Below, piece by piece: positions 48,790 to 58,879 of a DNA stretch of 64,000 bases; positions within the stretch are counted from its first letter, which is position 1; each line of letters begins with the position of its first letter. The notes under the pieces are model-generated. The model saw nothing but the letters and a program-made list of their open reading frames with translations. It did no database searches and was not told the DNA's origin. Made by a program: the position numbers and the translations under genes. The stretch comes from Streptomyces tubercidicus (GTDB taxonomy: Bacteria; Actinomycetota; Actinomycetes; Streptomycetales; Streptomycetaceae), in NCBI RefSeq assembly GCF_027497495.1, contig NZ_CP114205.1, positions 6,944,001-7,008,000 of the forward strand, read 5' to 3'.

Positions 48790-50865
48790 TCAGCAGCTGA
48801 ACGTGGCGTCCGCCCAGTCGGCGTGGTCGTAGTCGATACCGTCCCCGCCGTCGGTCACGACCAGCCGGACGGTCTGCGCACCGGCGACCGGGGCGCTGAT
48901 GGCCTGGGCCGGATCCGTACCGGTCACCGAGCCGGTCCGGGCGACCCGCTTGCCGTCGGCCCATACCTCGAAGGCCACCGAGCCACGGTCACCGGCCTCG
49001 TCGTCGATACCGGCACGGGCGCTGAACGCGGAGCACCGCCCGCCCGTGTAGAAGCTCACCTCGCTGGCGGCATGTACGCCCAGACCCTTCGCGAAGCCGG
49101 TGCCGCCGATGCTGAGCGGACTGCCGTCCCCGGACGCTTCCTCCCCGACGCTGGTGTTCTTCTCCACCGGGCCCCAGCCGTTGGTGGCGGTGAGCCAGGG
49201 CAGGGCGGCGGCGTCCGCGGTCCCGGACGGCGGCGGCACCACGACATGGGCCGTACCGGGCAGCGTCGTGGTGATCCGCTCACCGCGCGGTGAGCGGTAG
49301 TCGGCGGTGAGCGGCAGGGCGTAGGCGCCGGACGCGGTACCGGCCGGCGCGGTGATCCGCCAGCTGGTACGGAGCGTCCGGCCGCCGGGCAGGGCACGGG
49401 CCGACGCGGGCGAGGTGGCCTGGACCCGCCAGCCCCGCGGGGCCTTGAGCGTCACCGTGAGGTTCTTGGCGGGGGTGCCGCCCAGATTGCGGACGGTGGA
49501 GCGGAGTCCGGCCGGAGTGCCGGCCTCGACCAGCGGCGTACGGTCGGTGCCGCTCTCGACGGCCGGCGGATACGTCGCCCAGCGCGGATCGGCGGAGACC
49601 CGGTAGACGGTGGTGCCGTGCGCCGGGACCGTCGCGGCGATGGCGCCGGTGGTGTGGGTGTCCTGGTGCTGCCACAGATCGCGCAGCCGGTAACCGTCGG
49701 CCCGCGGCAAGCCGATGTCCTTGGCGGTGGTGGAGATCCGCTGCGGCTGTCCGGTCTCGTTGAACAGCGCCACCGCACGGTCACCGTTGGCCAGTTGCCT
49801 GACGATCGTCCAGCGGCCGTCCTCGGACTTCAGCACCGTGGCCTGCTTGCCCAGCGCGTCCTGGTCGACGGCGATGAGTTCCTTGTTGGCCAGGATCTCG
49901 AACGTCTCCGGGGTCGCCTTGCGCAGATCGGAGCCGATCAGCAGCGGGGCGGCCATCATCGACCACAGGGAGAAGTGGCTGCGGTACTCGGTGTCCGTCA
50001 TGCCGCCGTTGCCGACCTCCAGCATGTCCGGGTCGTTCCAGTGTCCGGGCCCGGCGTGCGGTGCCAGCGGCAGATTCTGCTTGGCGATCCCGAGCATGCT
50101 GGACCACGAGTCACTGATGTCGCCGGTCGTGCGCCACAGATGCCCTACGTCCGACGCCCACTCCCAGGGCTTGTTCTCGCCCCATTCGCAGAGGCTGTAG
50201 ACGATGGGCCGCCCGGTGGCCTTGAGCGCATCCTGCATGGCGCGATACCGCTTCTTGGCGTCCACACCCATGTTGTTGCAGTTGTCGTACTTGAGGTAGT
50301 CCACGCCCCAGTCGGCGAACTGCTGGGCGTCGGACTTCTCATGGCCCAGGCCGCCGGGGAAGCCGGCCGGGTTGCAGGTCTTGATGCCGGCGCTCGTGTA
50401 GATGCCGAATTTCAGACCCTTGGCGTGGACGTAGTCGGCCACCGCCTTGATGCCGTGCGGGAAGCGCTGCGGATCCGGTACGAGCTTACCGTTCCCGTCG
50501 CGGGTGGGCAGCGCCCAGCAGTCGTCGAGATTGACGTACTGGTAGCCGGCGTCCTTGAGGCCCTTGGCGACGAAGAGGTCGGCGATGCCCTTGACCATCT
50601 CCTCGTTGAACTCCGCCCGGCAGTGTGTGGAGTTCCAGTTGTTGAAGCCCATCGGCGGCGTCTTGGCGAGCCCGTCGGGAAGCCGGGGAGACGGAACGCT
50701 GCCGGGGGTACGGGCGGTGGCCGTGCCGGGGTCCGGGGCGCCGGGTGTCCGGGCCGCGGCGGGCAGGGCGGTCACCCCCGCTGTACACAGCAGCGCGGCG
50801 GACAGCGCTCCGATGATTCTTCGCTGACCTCGCCGCCGAGGGATGGTGCCGATATGAACGCGCAT
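48790..50865 (-). CDS. Secreted GH27 alpha-galactosidase with NPCBM domain
   Basis: This 691-residue protein has a signal peptide of about 38 residues (IIGALSAALLCTAGVTALPA). The GH27 catalytic domain runs from about 62 to 430: TPPMGFNNWNSTHC, VNLDDCWA, YLKYDNC with the nucleophile at Asp194, and RTTGDISDSW with the acid/base at Asp249. A beta-sandwich domain and an NEW3-like region (about 460-560) precede a C-terminal NPCBM carbohydrate-binding module (about 545-691). It hydrolyses alpha-galactosides such as melibiose, raffinose or galactomannan side chains outside the cell. Confidence 0.95.
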   Translation of the reverse strand: MRVHIGTIPRRRGQRRIIGALSAALLCTAGVTALPAAARTPGAPDPGTATARTPGSVPSPRLPDGLAKTPPMGFNNWNSTHCRAEFNEEMVKGIADLFVAKGLKDAGYQYVNLDDCWALPTRDGNGKLVPDPQRFPHGIKAVADYVHAKGLKFGIYTSAGIKTCNPAGFPGGLGHEKSDAQQFADWGVDYLKYDNCNNMGVDAKKRYRAMQDALKATGRPIVYSLCEWGENKPWEWASDVGHLWRTTGDISDSWSSMLGIAKQNLPLAPHAGPGHWNDPDMLEVGNGGMTDTEYRSHFSLWSMMAAPLLIGSDLRKATPETFEILANKELIAVDQDALGKQATVLKSEDGRWTIVRQLANGDRAVALFNETGQPQRISTTAKDIGLPRADGYRLRDLWQHQDTHTTGAIAATVPAHGTTVYRVSADPRWATYPPAVESGTDRTPLVEAGTPAGLRSTVRNLGGTPAKNLTVTLKAPRGWRVQATSPASARALPGGRTLRTSWRITAPAGTASGAYALPLTADYRSPRGERITTTLPGTAHVVVPPPSGTADAAALPWLTATNGWGPVEKNTSVGEEASGDGSPLSIGGTGFAKGLGVHAASEVSFYTGGRCSAFSARAGIDDEAGDRGSVAFEVWADGKRVARTGSVTGTDPAQAISAPVAGAQTVRLVVTDGGDGIDYDHADWADATFSC

Positions 50866-51709
50866 GCTTCGCGTCCTCCGTCTTCACGAGAGGTGTGGTG
50901 AGGGCATGTACCGGTCACTGGCGAGTGTTTACGGTAGGGCTTGTTGGAGTCTGTTGGAAGAGCGCCGCTCGTGCTTCCTGCTCCGCCTGCCAGAACCCTT
51001 GACTCTCCCGGCGACGAAGAGTGAGATCCCGCCAACTCGCGTTCGTTTCTGTTCGGTTCCACCTGTGAGGAGGGGGCATGGTCTCCGGCCGACGTTCCGT
51101 GGCGCGGGGGCGCGGGGGCACGCGCGGACGCTCACGGAGGTCGGATGTCCCACTCGCCGGACGCAAGGGGAAGAAGTCGGAAGCCGGTATTCCCAAGATC
51201 TTTGACGGGTACCGGCGCTCGCCGGGCAAGCGCTTTCCTAACTCGTTTCCCCTCCCCGTCCCCGCCGTTCAGCTCATGCATTTCCCGGCCTCCGGGATTT
51301 CTTGCGCAGCCTGTTATTGACCTGGAGGTAGAGCGTTTTCCTACGGGGCAGCCCTTACGGGGCGGGACCGTAGGGAACCGGCCACCGGGTCCACCATGGG
51401 CCGCCGTCATATGCGGTGCTCCACCGGGGCGACCGTGGTGCGAAAACCCGGTATCGGGTGGGGGTTTCGGTGCAGGAGGGGCGGGGGAGCGCTTGTTTGC
51501 CGGGGGCTTCGCGGCGGCGGATACGGTGACCGGCATCCGTCGCGCGCGGCATTTCTCGATCGGCGCGTCCACGGGTGAGCGAAGTCCCCTGGCCGAGCCG
51601 ATGGTCGAATGTGCAACTTTCCCGGTCGTGCCCGGCCCCTGGTTCCCGAGCGTTTCCGTGGCAGGGTGTTGCGGGCAACTCACCTGGGGTCTAGGGAAGA
51701 GGGGAAACC
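50866..51709. other. Long intergenic region with no recognised gene
   Basis: About 840 bp between the alpha-galactosidase start and the kinase-Nudix gene. Open frames on both strands are low complexity and show no family features or ribosome sites. The region may hold a decayed gene. Promoters for both flanking genes must lie here, but no distinct operator was seen. Confidence 0.45.
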
Positions 51710-52744
51710 GTGATCGTCTGGCTGAACGGCACGTTCGGTGCGGGCAAGACCACTACGGCTCAAGAATTGCTCGACCTGCTTCCCGGAAGCACGCTCTACG
51801 ACCCCGAACTCCTCGGCAGCGGACTGCGGTTGATGCTGCCGGCCAAGCGGTTCGAGGGGATCGACGACTATCAGGATCTGCCGGCCTGGCGGCGCATGGT
51901 CGTGGACACCGCCGCGGCCCTGCTCACCGAAGTGCCCGGTCCCCTGGTGACGCCGATGACGCTGCTGCGCCAGGAGTACCGCGACGAGATCTTCGGTGCC
52001 CTCGCGGCTCGCCGGATACCCGTACGGCATGTGCTGCTGCACACCGAGGAAACGATCCTGCGGACGCGGATAGCGCAGCGTGAGGAGGCATCGGGTGACG
52101 CCGAGGACCACGCGTCGATCCGCCGATGGAGCCTCGAACACCTCAAGCCGTACGCGGACGCACTGCCGTGGCTGCGCGGCGATGCGCACGTCGTGGACAC
52201 CACTCAGCTGACGCCCCGTCAGGCCGCCGAAGAGGTCGCCGAGGCCGTACGGACCGGCGCCGGCGCCTGCGACATCGTGCAGACACCCGAGCCGACCGCC
52301 GAGACACTCGCGGCCGGTGTGCTGCTCTTCGACGACCAGGACCGGGTGCTGCTCGTCGACCCGACCTACAAGGCCGGCTGGGAATTCCCCGGCGGGGTCG
52401 TGGAACGCGGTGAGGCGCCCGCGCAGGCCGCGGTGCGGGAGGTCGCCGAGGAACTGGGCATCGAACTGCCCGGCGCGCTACGGCTGTTGGTACTGGACTG
52501 GGAAGCCCCCAAGCCGCCCGGCTTCGGCGGCCTCCGGCTCCTCTACGACGGCGGCACACTGCCCCACGACCGGATCAGCAAGCTGCTGCTGCCCGGCACG
52601 GAGTTGCGCGATTGGCGCTTTGTGACCGAAGCGGAGGCGGAGTCCATGCTGCCGCCGGTCCGCTGGAACCGCCTCCACTGGGCGCTGCGGGCGCGTGAGC
52701 GAGGGTGTCCCTTGCACCTTGAGGCCGGTGTCCCTCTCGGGTAG
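51710..52744 (+). CDS. P-loop kinase/ATPase-Nudix hydrolase fusion
   Basis: The protein has 344 residues from GTG 51710, with AAGAGGGG upstream. Residues 1-180 form a P-loop domain with Walker A NGTFGAGKTTTAQEL and LGSGLRLMLP, like small-molecule kinases and TmrB-type resistance proteins. Residues about 205-340 form a Nudix hydrolase: GWEFPGGVVERGEAPAQAAV, with the box completed by REVAEELGI. The fusion suggests it handles a nucleoside or nucleotide by phosphorylation and pyrophosphohydrolysis, or drug/nucleotide detoxification. The substrate is unknown. Confidence 0.85.
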   Translation: MIVWLNGTFGAGKTTTAQELLDLLPGSTLYDPELLGSGLRLMLPAKRFEGIDDYQDLPAWRRMVVDTAAALLTEVPGPLVTPMTLLRQEYRDEIFGALAARRIPVRHVLLHTEETILRTRIAQREEASGDAEDHASIRRWSLEHLKPYADALPWLRGDAHVVDTTQLTPRQAAEEVAEAVRTGAGACDIVQTPEPTAETLAAGVLLFDDQDRVLLVDPTYKAGWEFPGGVVERGEAPAQAAVREVAEELGIELPGALRLLVLDWEAPKPPGFGGLRLLYDGGTLPHDRISKLLLPGTELRDWRFVTEAEAESMLPPVRWNRLHWALRARERGCPLHLEAGVPLG

Positions 52745-52834
52745 GCCCCACGTAAGGGGCACGGCGGCCCGCCCCCACTCACCGTTACGACTCCTCCAAC
52801 GGGAGGGGACGGGCCGGACGAAAACGTGGGGGCG

Positions 52835-54187
52835 TTAGCTGCCGTAGCTCCGCAGGAAGTTCGCCGTCGCCAAAGACATCCGCTCCAGCTCCCGCGGGCA
52901 CACGCTCTCGTTGACCGCGTGGATCTGGGCCTCCGGCTCGCTCAGGCCGATGAGGAGGATTTCGGCCTCGGGGTAGAGCCGCGCCAGCGTGTTGCAGAGG
53001 GGGATCGAGCCGCCCATGCCGGAGGTCTGCATCTCCTCGCCGTCGTAGGCATCGCGCAGCGCCGCCGCCATCGAGGTGTAGGCGGGGCTGCTGGTGTCGG
53101 CGCGGAACGCCTGGCCCTGGCCGACCTGTTCGACCGCGACCCGCGCTCCCCAGGGGGCGGCGCTCTCCAGATGCGCGGTCAGCAGCTTGGTGGCCTCGGC
53201 CGCGTCCGTGCCCGGCGGCACCCGGAGGCTGACCAGGGCCCGTGCGCCCGCCTGGACGGAGGGGGTGGCGCCGACCACCGGCGGGCAGTCGATGCCGAGC
53301 ACCGTGACGGCCGGACGGGCCCAGATCCGGTCCGCGACCGTGCCGGTGCCGAGCAGGCCGACGCCGTCCAGGACCTTGGCGTCCTTGCGGAAGTCGTCCT
53401 CCGGGTACTGGAGGCCGTCCCAGGTGGCGTCCGCGGCCAGGCCGGTCACCGTCGTCGAACCGTCCTCGGCGCGCAGCGAGTCCAGGATGCGGATCAGCGC
53501 CGCCAGCGCGTCGGGGGCCGCGCCGCCGAACTGGCCGGAGTGCAGATTGCCCGCCAGGGTGTCGACCTGGACGCGGAGCAGGGTCATTCCGCGGAGTGTC
53601 GCGGTGACCGTCGGCAGCCCGGCCCGGAAGTTGCCGGTGTCGCCGATGACGATGGCGTCGGCGGCCAGCAGCTCGGGGTGTGCCTCGGCGTAGCGCTCCA
53701 GGCCGCCGGTGCCCTGCTCCTCCGAACCCTCCACGATCACCTTGACGTTGACCGGGATGCCGCCGTGCTCCTTGAGTGCGCGCAGCGCCGTCAGATGCAT
53801 GATCAGGCCGCCCTTGCAGTCCGCGGCGCCGCGGCCGTACCAGCGGCCGTCGCGCTCGGTCAGCTCGAACGGTGGGGAGTCCCAGGCGGCCTCGTCCAGC
53901 GGCGGCTGTACGTCGTAGTGCGCGTACAGCAGGACCGTCGGGGCGTCGGCCGGGCCGGGCAGAAAGCCGTACACGGACTGGGTGCCGTCCGGGGTGTCCA
54001 GCAGCGCCACGTCCTGGAAGCCGTCCGCCCGCAGCGTATCGACGATCCAGTTGGCGGCCGCCTCGCACTCGCTCTTGGGGAACTGGGCCGGATCCGCGAC
54101 CGACTTGAAGGCCACCAGCTCGGCCAGCTCGGTCCTGGCACGGGGCTGAAGCGCGGCGACGGTCTGGGCGAGCGGGCTGTCAGACAT
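52835..54187 (-). CDS. M20-family zinc dipeptidase
   Basis: The protein has 450 residues from ATG 54187. M20 metal ligands are visible in YAHYDVQP (His, with its Asp), GRGAADCKGGL (bridging Asp), EGSEEQGTGG (catalytic Glu and ligand Glu), IGDTGNF (Asp) and a late QIHAVNE (His). The dimerisation domain is the insert between. It should cleave dipeptides or N-acyl amino acids in the cytosol. It is convergent with the kinase-Nudix gene and divergent from the flavoprotein. Confidence 0.93.
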   Translation of the reverse strand: MSDSPLAQTVAALQPRARTELAELVAFKSVADPAQFPKSECEAAANWIVDTLRADGFQDVALLDTPDGTQSVYGFLPGPADAPTVLLYAHYDVQPPLDEAAWDSPPFELTERDGRWYGRGAADCKGGLIMHLTALRALKEHGGIPVNVKVIVEGSEEQGTGGLERYAEAHPELLAADAIVIGDTGNFRAGLPTVTATLRGMTLLRVQVDTLAGNLHSGQFGGAAPDALAALIRILDSLRAEDGSTTVTGLAADATWDGLQYPEDDFRKDAKVLDGVGLLGTGTVADRIWARPAVTVLGIDCPPVVGATPSVQAGARALVSLRVPPGTDAAEATKLLTAHLESAAPWGARVAVEQVGQGQAFRADTSSPAYTSMAAALRDAYDGEEMQTSGMGGSIPLCNTLARLYPEAEILLIGLSEPEAQIHAVNESVCPRELERMSLATANFLRSYGS

Positions 54188-54364
54188 GGAACGCTCCTTG
54201 TGGGCGCGGCGTTGAACAGTACGGACCGTGCGGCCTCGTGAGCCGGACGGGCGGACATATGGGCATCGGCGCCCCCGATCTTCCCACAGGCCGTTCGCGC
54301 GAGAGCGGCCCGTAGGATGCGGGCGGTACACGCAGCCAGGCATCGAACGGGAGCAGAAGCACAG

Positions 54365-55570
54365 GTGAGCAGCGAGCGGGCAGCGGAGGACAACCAGCAG
54401 GTGTGGGATGTCGTGGTGGTGGGCGCGGGGCCTGCGGGAGCTTCGGCCGCGCATGCCGCGGCCTGTACGGGACGCCGGGTGCTGCTCCTGGAGAAAGCGG
54501 AACTCCCGCGCTACAAGACCTGCGGCGGCGGCATCATCGGGCCCTCCCGGGACTCCCTCCCGCCGGGCTTCGACCTGCCGCTGCGCGACCGGGTGCATGC
54601 CGTGACGTTCTCGCTGAACGGCCGGCTGGCCCGCACCCGCCGTTCCAGGAACATGCTGTTCGGGCTGATCAACCGCCCGGAGTTCGATGCCCAGCTGGTC
54701 GAGTCCGCCAAGGACGCCGGCGCGACGGTCCGTACGGGCGTCGCGGTCTCCCGGGTGGAGCAGCACGGTGCCGAGGTGCCGGACCGGCGGACCGTCGCGG
54801 TGGTGCTCGGCAACGGCGAGGTGGTGCTGGCCCGCGCCGTGATCGGTGCGGACGGCAGCGCGGGCCGTATAGGAGCCCATGTAGGGGTCAAGCTCGACCA
54901 GGTCGACCTGGGGCTGGAGGCGGAGATCCCGGTTCCGGAGCCGGTCGCCGAGGACTGGGCGGGCCGGGTGCTCATCGACTGGGGGCCGATGCCCGGCAGC
55001 TATGGCTGGGTCTTCCCCAAGGGCGACACCCTCACCGTCGGCGTGATCTCCGCGCGCGGTGAGGGCGCGGCGACCAAGCGCTATCTGGAGGACTTCATCG
55101 GGCGGCTGGGCCTCGCCGGTTTCGAGCCGAGCATCTCGTCCGGGCATCTGACGCGCTGCCGTGCCGATGACTCGCCGCTGTCGCGTGGCCGGGTGCTGGT
55201 GTGCGGGGACGCGGCCGGGCTGCTGGAGCCGTGGACGCGGGAGGGCATCTCGTTCGCACTGCGGTCCGGGCGGCTCGCGGGGGAGTGGGCGGTGCGGATC
55301 GCGGAGGCGCATGACGCGGTGGACGCCCGCCGCCAGGCCCTCAACTACGCCTTCGCCATCAAGGCGGGGCTGGGTGTGGAGATGGGCGTGGGGCGGCGGC
55401 TGCTCGGTGCCTTCTCGCGGCGTCCGGGCATGTTCCACGCGGCGATCACGGGCTTCCGGCCGGCCTGGAACGCCTTCGCGAAGATCACGCGAGGGACGAC
55501 GACGCTGGGCGAGCTCGTGCGCACCCGCCCGGTGGCGCGACGGGCACTGGAGGCGATGGACCGGGGGTGA
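54365..55570 (+). CDS. Geranylgeranyl-reductase-like FAD oxidoreductase
   Basis: The protein has 401 residues from GTG 54365. N-terminal FAD Rossmann motif VVVVGAGPAGASAAHAAACT, LPRYKTCGGGIIGPSRDSLP, and the second FAD motif RVLVCGDAAGLLEPWTREGI. This is the family of archaeal and actinobacterial isoprenoid (geranylgeranyl) reductases, which saturate isoprenoid side chains such as menaquinone. It stands alone with no isoprenoid genes adjacent. Confidence 0.9.
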   Translation: MSSERAAEDNQQVWDVVVVGAGPAGASAAHAAACTGRRVLLLEKAELPRYKTCGGGIIGPSRDSLPPGFDLPLRDRVHAVTFSLNGRLARTRRSRNMLFGLINRPEFDAQLVESAKDAGATVRTGVAVSRVEQHGAEVPDRRTVAVVLGNGEVVLARAVIGADGSAGRIGAHVGVKLDQVDLGLEAEIPVPEPVAEDWAGRVLIDWGPMPGSYGWVFPKGDTLTVGVISARGEGAATKRYLEDFIGRLGLAGFEPSISSGHLTRCRADDSPLSRGRVLVCGDAAGLLEPWTREGISFALRSGRLAGEWAVRIAEAHDAVDARRQALNYAFAIKAGLGVEMGVGRRLLGAFSRRPGMFHAAITGFRPAWNAFAKITRGTTTLGELVRTRPVARRALEAMDRG

Positions 55571-55746
55571 GGGGGATGCGGGGTGAGGGGTGAGGCGCTG
55601 TCGCGTCGGTCCGGGGAGGCCGGCCCGAGCACCGTGGCACCGCCGTCCTGGGGACGCGAGCCGCCGCGCCGTACTACCGGGGGAGTACGGGCGATCACCG
55701 CGCCGGGCTGACGCCACCGGGCCCCGCCACGGTCTAGCGTGACGGC

Positions 55747-57093
55747 ATGGAGAATGCACGGCCGCCGTGGGCGCGGCGCCGCGTCGGCCCGGCGTGGGAG
55801 CGGTGGCTGGCGGCCCCGCCCGGGGAACCGCGTGGTGGGTCCGGCACCCGGCTGCCCTGGCTGTCGACCCTCGTCGTCACGGTCGTGGTGACGGCCGGCT
55901 CCGGTTTCGCCGGTCACGACCAGCCGGACCGCGTCCCGCTGGATTCCCTCGGCCGCGCGCTGCTGGTCCTCGGCGGGGCGCTGCTGCTGTTCCGGCACCG
56001 CCACCCGTGCACGGTCGCCATCGGCACCGCCGCCACCGCCACGGCCTACCTCGCGGCGGGCTATCCGTACGGACCGGTCTTCCTCCTCCTCGCCCTCGGC
56101 GCCTTTTCCGCGGTCGTCGCGGGACACCGCAAGGTCGCCTGGTGGGCGCTGGGCGGGGTGTGGGCGTCCCATGTCCTGGTCGCCCACTGGCTCTACCGGT
56201 GGCTGCCGCCCCCGCACGACGGGCCCGCCCCCTGGGGAGAAGAACTGCTCGTCACCGCCTGGGTGGTGGCCGTGATCGCGCTCTCCGAGCTGGTACGGGT
56301 GCGCCGGGAGCAGCTGGCGAAGGCACAGGCCGAACGGGCCGCCGCGGAACGCCGCAGGGCCGACGAGGAGCGGCTGCGGATCGCCCGCGAGCTGCATGAC
56401 GTCCTCGCCCACAGCATCTCCGTGATCAATGTCCAGGCGGGCGTGGGGCTGGCGCTGCTGGACAGCGACCCGGAGCAGGCGCGGAACGCGCTGACCACCA
56501 TCAAGGGGGCGAGCAAAGAGGCGCTCGGCGAGGTCCGGCAGGTCCTCGACACGCTGCGTACGCCGGGCGACGCACCGCGCTCCCCGGCGCCCGGACTGGA
56601 CCGGCTGCCGGAACTCACCGAACAGGCCAGGAGCGCCGGGCTCACCGTCGACGTGACCACCGAGGGCGCCGCGGCCGCGCTGCCGCCCGGTACGGACCTC
56701 GCGGCCTTCCGCATCGTCCAGGAAGCGCTCACCAACATCGTCCGCCACTCCGGGTCCCGTACCGCCCGGGTGCTGCTCCGCCACACCCCTGGCGCGCTGG
56801 AGATCCGGGTCGACGACGACGGTCCGGCGACCGCCGGGGCGGGCGAGCCGGGCGGTGGCAACGGACTGATCGGGATGCGGGAGCGGGCCGCCGCGCTGGG
56901 CGGCACCGTCGAGGCGGGCCCGCGCCCGGACGGCGGCTTCCGGGTCCGGGCCCGTATTCCGCTGCGCGGTACGGGGACAGCAACCGCTACGGAGGCATCG
57001 GCCGGTCCGGGGGCGCCGGCCGGTCCTGGGACACCAGGCCAGGACCCGGGTGCGGATACGGTGCGCCCCACCGCCACCGAGGAGGAGTCGTGA
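55747..57093 (+). CDS. Sensor histidine kinase (NarL-partner type)
   Basis: The 448-residue protein has about five N-terminal membrane helices (to about 180), a short coil, then HisKA_3 with the phospho-acceptor His217 in RIARELHDVLAHSISVINVQ. The HATPase domain follows with FRIVQEALTNIVRHS and EIRVDDDGP, then GNGLIGMRERAAALGGTVEA. The tail after about 405 is Ala/Gly/Pro/Thr-rich. It autophosphorylates and passes phosphate to the response regulator, whose GTG overlaps its stop. The signal is unknown. Confidence 0.93.
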   Translation: MENARPPWARRRVGPAWERWLAAPPGEPRGGSGTRLPWLSTLVVTVVVTAGSGFAGHDQPDRVPLDSLGRALLVLGGALLLFRHRHPCTVAIGTAATATAYLAAGYPYGPVFLLLALGAFSAVVAGHRKVAWWALGGVWASHVLVAHWLYRWLPPPHDGPAPWGEELLVTAWVVAVIALSELVRVRREQLAKAQAERAAAERRRADEERLRIARELHDVLAHSISVINVQAGVGLALLDSDPEQARNALTTIKGASKEALGEVRQVLDTLRTPGDAPRSPAPGLDRLPELTEQARSAGLTVDVTTEGAAAALPPGTDLAAFRIVQEALTNIVRHSGSRTARVLLRHTPGALEIRVDDDGPATAGAGEPGGGNGLIGMRERAAALGGTVEAGPRPDGGFRVRARIPLRGTGTATATEASAGPGAPAGPGTPGQDPGADTVRPTATEEES

Positions 57094-57755
57094 TCCGGGT
57101 ACTGCTCGCTGACGATCAGCTGCTGGTGCGGGCCGGTTTCAAGGTGCTGCTGGACGCTCAGCCCGATATCGGGGTGGTTGCCGAGGCCGCGGACGGGCAG
57201 CAGGCGCTGGCCGCGGTCCGCGAACACCGCCCGGACGTCGTCCTGATGGACATCCGGATGCCGGTGGTGGACGGGCTGGTCGCCACTCGGGGGATCACCG
57301 GGGACCCGCTGCTGCGGGAGGTGAAGGTCGTCATGCTGACCACCTTCGAGCTGGACGAGTATGTCTTCGAGGCGATCCGCTCCGGAGCCTCCGGCTTTCT
57401 GGTCAAGGACACCGAACCGGAGGAGCTGCTACGGGCCGTGCGTGCGGTCGTCGCCGGTGATGCGCTGCTCTCGCCCGGGGTCACCCGCCGTCTGATCGCC
57501 GAGTTCGCGGCCCGCTCCAAGGAGCCGGCCGCGGCCGGTGCGCTGTCCGCACTGACCGAGCGGGAGCGTGAGGTGATGGCGCTGGTCGGTATCGGCCTGT
57601 CCAACGAGGAGATCGCCCGCCGGCTGGTCGTCAGCCCGCTCACCGCAAAGACGCATGTCAGCCGCACGATGGTGAAGCTGGGCGCCCGTGACCGTGCCCA
57701 ACTGGTCGTGCTGGCCTATGAGTCTGGGCTGGTGCGGCCCGGCTGGCTGGGGTGA
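57090..57755 (+). CDS. NarL/LuxR-type response regulator
   Basis: The protein has 221 residues, coupled to the kinase by a GTGA overlap. Receiver domain: LLADDQLLVRAGFKVLLDAQ, phospho-acceptor Asp54 in VVLMDIRMPVVDG, signalling Thr in VVMLTTFE and Lys in SGFLVKDTEPEEL. LuxR helix-turn-helix: LTEREREVMALVGIGLSNEE, RLVVSPLTAKTHVSRTMVKL. It activates or represses unidentified targets on phosphorylation. Confidence 0.95.
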   Translation: MIRVLLADDQLLVRAGFKVLLDAQPDIGVVAEAADGQQALAAVREHRPDVVLMDIRMPVVDGLVATRGITGDPLLREVKVVMLTTFELDEYVFEAIRSGASGFLVKDTEPEELLRAVRAVVAGDALLSPGVTRRLIAEFAARSKEPAAAGALSALTEREREVMALVGIGLSNEEIARRLVVSPLTAKTHVSRTMVKLGARDRAQLVVLAYESGLVRPGWLG

Positions 57756-57835
57756 GGACGGGCGGCCCGGTGGATGGCCCGGTGGACGGCCGCCGGCCGG
57801 GGATCCGCGCCCGGCCCGCGGCGCGTCCCGGAAGC

Positions 57836-58597
57836 TCAGATTCCGGCCCGCTCCTGCCATAGCCGGGGCAGCGATGCGTCGCCGGTGACGGTCAGCGCGT
57901 CCCACGGCAGCCGGTTCCACAGCGCGAGATACAGCTCCTCGGCCGGGCCCTCGATCGTGCAGTCGGCAGGCTTCGCGGCGTCCGGCCCGTCGGCGTCCGG
58001 GGCGGTGCGTACGGTCTGCGGCGGGGCGTCGGAGAGGCGCACGGTCCAGTCGGCGCCGCGAGCGTTCGTCGCCCGCAGCCGCAGCGTCCGCGGGGTGTCC
58101 GTACGGACCCGGCTGCGGTCGCGGGCGTGAAAGCCCGTCAGGAGTTCATCGATCCCGTCGGCGGCGAAGGCGGACGGGAGGGGGGTGAGGGAGGCGCCGG
58201 CCGCCTGCTGGGCGTCCGCGCGGTGCACCGACGTCTCGTGCGCCTGCCGCCGTGCCCAGAACGCCAGCGGGGACGGGGCGGGCAGGAACGTCCAGGCGGC
58301 CAGGTCCTGCGGCGCGGAGTGCAGCGCCAGGACGAGGTGGTGATGGCCCTCGCGCAGCCACGGCACGAGTTCGTCATCGGCCAGATCCGGGGCCTCGGAG
58401 GGGCGGCTGGGCTGCTGCCCGCCCTGCGTCACGAACTCCGTCGCCCAGCGGTGCGTCCGTCCCACATGGGTGACCAGATCCCGCATCTGCCAGTCGGGAC
58501 AGGCCGGAATCCGGGCGTCCGGCCCCGCCTCCTGCGCGGCATCGGCGAGCAGGCCCCCGTCCAGTCGCAGCGTTTCGACGAATTCAGTGATCTCCAT
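57836..58597 (-). CDS. Maleylpyruvate isomerase-family mycothiol-dependent enzyme
   Basis: The protein has 253 residues from ATG 58597. The DinB-like MDMPI N-terminal domain carries metal-ligand residues in PACPDWQMRDLVTHVGRTHR and in RQAHETSVHRADAQ. The C-terminal MDMPI domain contains DAAKPADCTIEGPAEELYLA and NRLPWDALTVTGD. Members use mycothiol or act as thiol transferases; no reaction can be assigned. It is convergent with the response regulator. Confidence 0.9.
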   Translation of the reverse strand: MEITEFVETLRLDGGLLADAAQEAGPDARIPACPDWQMRDLVTHVGRTHRWATEFVTQGGQQPSRPSEAPDLADDELVPWLREGHHHLVLALHSAPQDLAAWTFLPAPSPLAFWARRQAHETSVHRADAQQAAGASLTPLPSAFAADGIDELLTGFHARDRSRVRTDTPRTLRLRATNARGADWTVRLSDAPPQTVRTAPDADGPDAAKPADCTIEGPAEELYLALWNRLPWDALTVTGDASLPRLWQERAGI

Positions 58598-58879
58598 GCC
58601 CCGAGTGTGCCAGTCGGCACTGACAAGGAACCCGCGCGGGTCGGACGGCGACGGTGCGTCCCGTGGATCCGTGCCCGTACCGCACCGAAGTGCTCCACAA
58701 CTGCCGTTTTGGACCGCCGCCCAGGGCCATGACCAGCAGAAACACCGCATATCTGGCGGCGGCCGCAAGGGCGGATCGGAGGTGGCGGGGGCGGACGCGG
58801 ATCGGTGGGGACGGGGTCCCGGTGCCGCGCCCGGTACCGCCATTTTTGTTTAGCCTCGGCACAAAGCCAGAATGGGGAG

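Noticed and set aside
46852..49293. 813-residue rightward frame opposite rox and the alpha-galactosidase
   Set aside because: It spans two real genes on the other strand and has no motif or upstream ribosome site.
51145..52083. Rightward frame in the 51 kb gap
   Set aside because: Low complexity, and it runs out of frame into the kinase-Nudix gene. No ribosome site or homology features.
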